From Maribacter sp. (GTDB lineage Bacteria > Bacteroidota > Bacteroidia > Flavobacteriales > Flavobacteriaceae), in the NCBI GenBank assembly GCA_024228355.1, contig JAAETN010000391.1, forward strand, positions 1 to 54,618: a DNA stretch of 54,618 bases, in the 5' to 3' direction. The position numbers and the translations under genes were made by a program. Numbering within the stretch: position 1 is the stretch's first letter; every line of letters starts with the position of its first letter. Shown here one piece after another: positions 51,959 through 54,618 of this stretch. A model generated the notes under the pieces. The model was not told the origin of the DNA and ran no database searches. It saw nothing but the letters and a program-made list of their open reading frames with translations.

Positions 51959-53344
51959 CTAGTCTTTTGTGATTGGTTTTATTTTAATGTTCTTGAAACT
52001 TACACGGTCTCCATGATCCTGCAACAAGATATGTCCTTTTTCTGATTCACCAAATTTGGCCCATTTTACATATTTGCTTTCTGAGACCAACTTCTTATAG
52101 GTATCGCTTTTACGCTCATATTCCAATACCTTCATTCCATTTAGCCAATGTTCAACATGATTGTCTTTCGAGATGATATGGGCCGAATTCCATTCCCCGA
52201 TTGGATTAACAGGTTTGTCAATGGAAGCTTGTATTAAATCGTAAAGTGAGGCCAAAGTACGACTACCCTCATGATTTCCTTTTTTTGCATCCGGATGACG
52301 GGCATCATCGAGAATTTGGTACTCCAGACCAATTGATGAACCTGGTCCTTTATTGAGGTCGGTATCTACATAATATTTTATCCCACTGTTGGCTCCTTCA
52401 GTAAGTTTGAAATCTAACATCAGCTCAAAATCGCCATAAACTTCCTTGGTGACTATATCCCCACCTGCTGTAGATTCGGCACCACCTGATGGTAAGACAG
52501 TTAATACTCCATCTGACATTTCCCATCCATTTTCAGGGAATTCATCCAATCTTGCGCCACGCCAACCCTTATTGGTTTCACCATCCCAGAGCATTTTCCA
52601 CCCATTTTTAATTTCATCAACGGCTACGTTGTTGGTCGTTACTACCGGTTTTAATGGTGTTTTCATTGCATATTTTGAAAGACTATCGGTCAAAATTTTG
52701 ATGTTCCTCCAAATAATCTCCGTACCTTCTTTTTGATCCTTACCGATACTGTGTACCTGAAGGCCAATAAATCCGCTTGCTGTTTTGTCGTCGATCAAAT
52801 ATGCAGCAGGGATTCCGTTTATCCATGTTTTTAAGGTATCTCCTATTGCTTCAATGCGGTAATGGTTCCAATCATTTTGTTTGAAGGCCTTTTGTGCTTC
52901 GGGATTCTCAATTAGATTGTTCAGCCAGCCCCTTCTTCCTTCATCATAAATCCCAGCACTCCACGCGCGATCTGAAGGATCTATCTCAATTTGATAGCCG
53001 TGAACCCTGCCATCTTTATAATGGGGATAACTATTACTTCGGATTTGAATACCTGAATTCATAGTTGAATCAACCAAGTACTCCAATTCCATAATAAAAT
53101 CACCATACGTCCTATTAGAAGTCATAAACGAATTAGGTGTGTTCCTTACGGTACTTCCGACAATGGTTCCTTCACGTACAAGATAATTGGCTTCTCCACC
53201 TTTTTGTATCCATCCATTGAGGGTTTCACCGTCAAAGAGTTCTACCCACGGTGTGTTGTCTTTTTTAGTCTCTGTACACCCAAAAAAAACTAGACCTAAG
53301 AGTAGGTAATGAAGATTGAAATAATTGGTAAGTAAGGATTTCAT
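51959..53344 (-). CDS. Double-DUF1080 lipoprotein (3-keto-glycoside hydrolase/lyase-like)
   Basis: A 461-residue surface lipoprotein; the start is set at MKSLLTNYFN (53344) and gives a lipobox with Cys-23 in VFFGCTE. Two DUF1080 (3-keto-disaccharide hydrolase) jelly-rolls: ~33-215 (WVELFDGETLNGW, IQIRSNSYPHYKDGRVHGYQ) and ~245-455 (MLWDGETNKGWRGARLD, EFPENGWEMSDGVLTVLPSG, GIKYYVDTD). DUF1080 proteins cleave 3-keto-glycosides, the products of Gfo/Idh dehydrogenases such as the two genes that follow. First gene of the operon. Confidence 0.9.
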   Translation of the reverse strand: MKSLLTNYFNLHYLLLGLVFFGCTETKKDNTPWVELFDGETLNGWIQKGGEANYLVREGTIVGSTVRNTPNSFMTSNRTYGDFIMELEYLVDSTMNSGIQIRSNSYPHYKDGRVHGYQIEIDPSDRAWSAGIYDEGRRGWLNNLIENPEAQKAFKQNDWNHYRIEAIGDTLKTWINGIPAAYLIDDKTASGFIGLQVHSIGKDQKEGTEIIWRNIKILTDSLSKYAMKTPLKPVVTTNNVAVDEIKNGWKMLWDGETNKGWRGARLDEFPENGWEMSDGVLTVLPSGGAESTAGGDIVTKEVYGDFELMLDFKLTEGANSGIKYYVDTDLNKGPGSSIGLEYQILDDARHPDAKKGNHEGSRTLASLYDLIQASIDKPVNPIGEWNSAHIISKDNHVEHWLNGMKVLEYERKSDTYKKLVSESKYVKWAKFGESEKGHILLQDHGDRVSFKNIKIKPITKD

Positions 53345-53390
53345 AATTAAGTAGTGGATTAAGCTAATAAAGATATCGCTAAAATTCATA

Positions 53391-53423
53391 AATAAAAAAA
53401 AGCGACCATTTAAAGTCGCTTTT
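53391..53423 (-). terminator. Rho-independent terminator after msrA
   Basis: Stem AAAAGCGAC / GTCGCTTTT (53398-53406 with 53415-53423, eight-base loop). On the minus strand it is followed by TTTTTTTATT. It lies about 28 bp past the msrA stop and ahead of the DUF1080 operon. Confidence 0.9.
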
Positions 53424-53451
53424 GATTATTTTGTTATAAACTAATCTCTAC

Positions 53452-54135
53452 CTAATGCCCTCCTTTTTTCAATAATTCTGGGTATTTGGCTTTAAATCTC
53501 TTATATCTGGGAATAGAAATATTTATGATATATGGATTGTTCGGATTCAATCTTTCGTAATCCTGGTGGTAATCCTCAGCATCATAAAATTTGGTGAACT
53601 TTTCCACTTGGGTTACTATGGGACTATTATAAACCTGATCTTTGCTAAGCTGTACAATATGGTTCTTAATGATTTCTTTCTCTGAATCATTGGAGTAAAA
53701 GGCTATGGAACGATATTGCGCTCCATGATCCGGGCCTTGTCTATTTAATGTCGTTGGGTCATGAGATGCAAAGAAAACTTTAACCAAAGTTGAAAAGTCA
53801 ATCTCTTTTGGGTCATAATAGACCTTCACAGCTTCGGCATGACTGGTTAAACCACGACCCACCTGCTCATAAGTTGGATTGTCCTCTGTGCCTCCCGAAT
53901 ATCCGGAGATTACCTCTTTAACACCAATTACATCTTCATAAATGGCTTCAACGCACCAAAAGCAACCACTGGCAAAATAAGCCAATTCATATTTTTGTAA
54001 ATCCTCTTTCGAAATATTTACCTTTTTTTGATTAGGGGCTTCTGAATTTGTATGGTTCCTTTTTTTTGTGTTGGATTCACAATTGGTAGAGAACAATATG
54101 GATACTACCAAAAAGACAATATTATATAGTTTCAT
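53452..54135 (-). CDS. msrA: Peptide-methionine (S)-S-oxide reductase, lipoprotein form
   Basis: Reduces methionine-S-sulfoxide in oxidised proteins. The 227-residue protein has a lipoprotein-type signal (ILFSTNCE, Cys-19), a polar linker, and the MsrA domain from ~50: ASGCFWCVEAIYEDVIGVKE with the catalytic GCFWC, SGYSGGTEDNPTYEQV, LTSHAEAVKVYYDP, FFASHDPTTLNRQGPDHGAQ and YHQDYERLNP. This implies activity outside the cytoplasm, probably periplasmic. No MsrB domain is fused. Monocistronic and closed by a terminator. Confidence 0.95.
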   Translation of the reverse strand: MKLYNIVFLVVSILFSTNCESNTKKRNHTNSEAPNQKKVNISKEDLQKYELAYFASGCFWCVEAIYEDVIGVKEVISGYSGGTEDNPTYEQVGRGLTSHAEAVKVYYDPKEIDFSTLVKVFFASHDPTTLNRQGPDHGAQYRSIAFYSNDSEKEIIKNHIVQLSKDQVYNSPIVTQVEKFTKFYDAEDYHQDYERLNPNNPYIINISIPRYKRFKAKYPELLKKGGH

Positions 54136-54346
54136 TTATTTATTTTAAATGTAGGTAGTGAATATACATTACCACTTACAGTCGCTCACGTTAAAATATG
54201 TTAATTCTGATTTTATAAGTTATGAAGTCTGGTTCGGTGATGATTTTTAAATATGAAAGACCTAGCTGTTTAATATATAATGTCAATGTAGAAACAACAC
54301 TTAACTACTACCTAACTGAAAATTCCCACAATTAAAAGATCTATAT

Positions 54347-54553
54347 TCATGCTTTTTCATCGAATATGTCCATCAAATATCTCGATAAAGTACACATACT
54401 TTCGGTAAGCTGTTTTTGGATTGTGTTACGTTCATCGAGCTTTTTCTGCACTTTATCCCGATTTCTGTCAGTTACCGAAAAATAAGGGGTTTTGAACGTT
54501 TTACAACCTAGTTGGATACGCCTTGCTGCGTTTTTATTATATAAAAACGCAAG
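54347..54553 (-). pseudogene. Possible gene remnant: 68-codon open frame without a start codon
   Basis: Between in-frame stops the minus strand encodes 68 residues with protein-like composition: LAFLYNKNAARRIQLGCKTF then PYFSVTDRNRDKVQKKLDER and a C-terminal amphipathic helix LTESMCTLSRYLMDIFDEKA. The only ATG gives 16 residues. It could be the cut-off end of a transferred gene, or chance. No family is recognised. Confidence 0.3.
54527..54551. repeat. 11-bp perfect hairpin immediately upstream of the last gene
   Basis: TGCGTTTTTAT (54527-54537), a three-base loop, ATAAAAACGCA (54541-54551). Four bases later the ATG at 54556 begins. In the plus transcript it would occlude the ribosome binding region; it lacks a T-run for termination. 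Confidence 0.6.
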
Positions 54554-54555
54554 TC

Positions 54556-54618
54556 ATGAAAACTATCTTAACTTTAATCTTTGTTCTTACAATCGGAGTA
54601 ACAGCTCAAGCCCAGGAT
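54556..54618 (+). CDS. Exported protein, N-terminal fragment (cut by window end)
   Basis: Only 21 codons are visible: MKTILTLIFVLTIGVTAQAQ and D. This is a Sec signal peptide with charged start, hydrophobic core and an AQA cleavage site, in open frame to the window edge. It cannot be assigned to a family. The hairpin upstream may control it. Confidence 0.7.
   Translation, partial: MKTILTLIFVLTIGVTAQAQD

Larger units (their letters stand above)
54136..54555. other. 420-bp intergenic region
   Basis: Holds no recognised gene or RNA. It contains the msrA promoter region (TACATTTA, complement near 54150, a near -7 match), AT-rich sequence to 54340, an open minus-strand frame (next entry) and a hairpin at 54527-54551. 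Confidence 0.6.

Overview
The window looks like a piece of chromosome from a marine-type member of the Flavobacteriaceae (Bacteroidota). The evidence is moderately AT-rich DNA, three secreted proteins with the type IX secretion 'type B' C-terminal sorting domain, Bacteroidota-restricted families (DUF5606, DUF2853, DUF5916, NdpA-like NA37), many lipoproteins, several TTG starts, little Shine-Dalgarno signal and TAnnTTTG-like -7 elements. No rRNA, tRNA, CRISPR array, prophage or complete insertion sequence was seen.

Layout. 1-8166 (minus): the start of uvrB, then an apparent operon of an ABC-2 exporter (ATPase and permease) followed by three T9SS type B cargo genes. 8264-11194: a possible kinase-like protein, then an ndpA-like gene bracketed by two different 7-bp tandem arrays, one ending 5 nt from its start codon, then a pRiA4b ORF-3-like gene. 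11237-19102: a very tight minus-strand run (nucleotidyltransferase, glycerophosphotransferase/GT2 fusion, tsaC, cca, ctaA) beside a plus-strand TagD-like cytidylyltransferase, a LicD protein and a second GT2. Together the envelope genes look like a teichoic-acid or phosphocholine type decoration locus in a Gram-negative. 19346-21742: housekeeping genes dapD, ruvX, def and a DUF5606 gene. 21803-27796: exported hydrolases (S10 peptidase, GH20, SGNH, serine hydrolase) and glpF.

28028-31119: DUF2853, a large DUF5916 outer-membrane-type protein, and a DUF1569 gene split by a one-base frameshift in an A6 run. 31253-38469 (minus): SDR, then a compact operon of Nramp-like transporter, D-aminoacylase-like lipoprotein, SMP-30 lactonase and glutamine amidotransferase. 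Both the transporter and the aminoacylase lack hallmark metal-site residues. 38570-46681: mazG, a MATE pump, PAP2 phosphatase, an ArnT-like GT39, a flippase-like membrane protein, an ArnC-like GT2 (a possible lipid-sugar modification set), DUF2911 and aldose epimerase.

46789-49334: ECF sigma factor, putative anti-sigma factor and an exported adhesin-like protein with a long charged helix, all overlapping. 49425-53344 (minus): two Tat-exported Gfo/Idh/MocA oxidoreductases and a double DUF1080 lipoprotein, probably a 3-keto-glycoside pathway; the last gene appears to have lost about 29 C-terminal residues to a frameshift. 53452-54618: a lipoprotein MsrA, a 420-bp region with a possible gene remnant, and the start of an exported protein cut by the window end.

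The strongest candidates for something new are the glycerophosphate/choline-type locus, the Nramp-like plus aminoacylase operon with rebuilt active sites, the cryptic kinase-like protein, and the heptamer arrays around ndpA.
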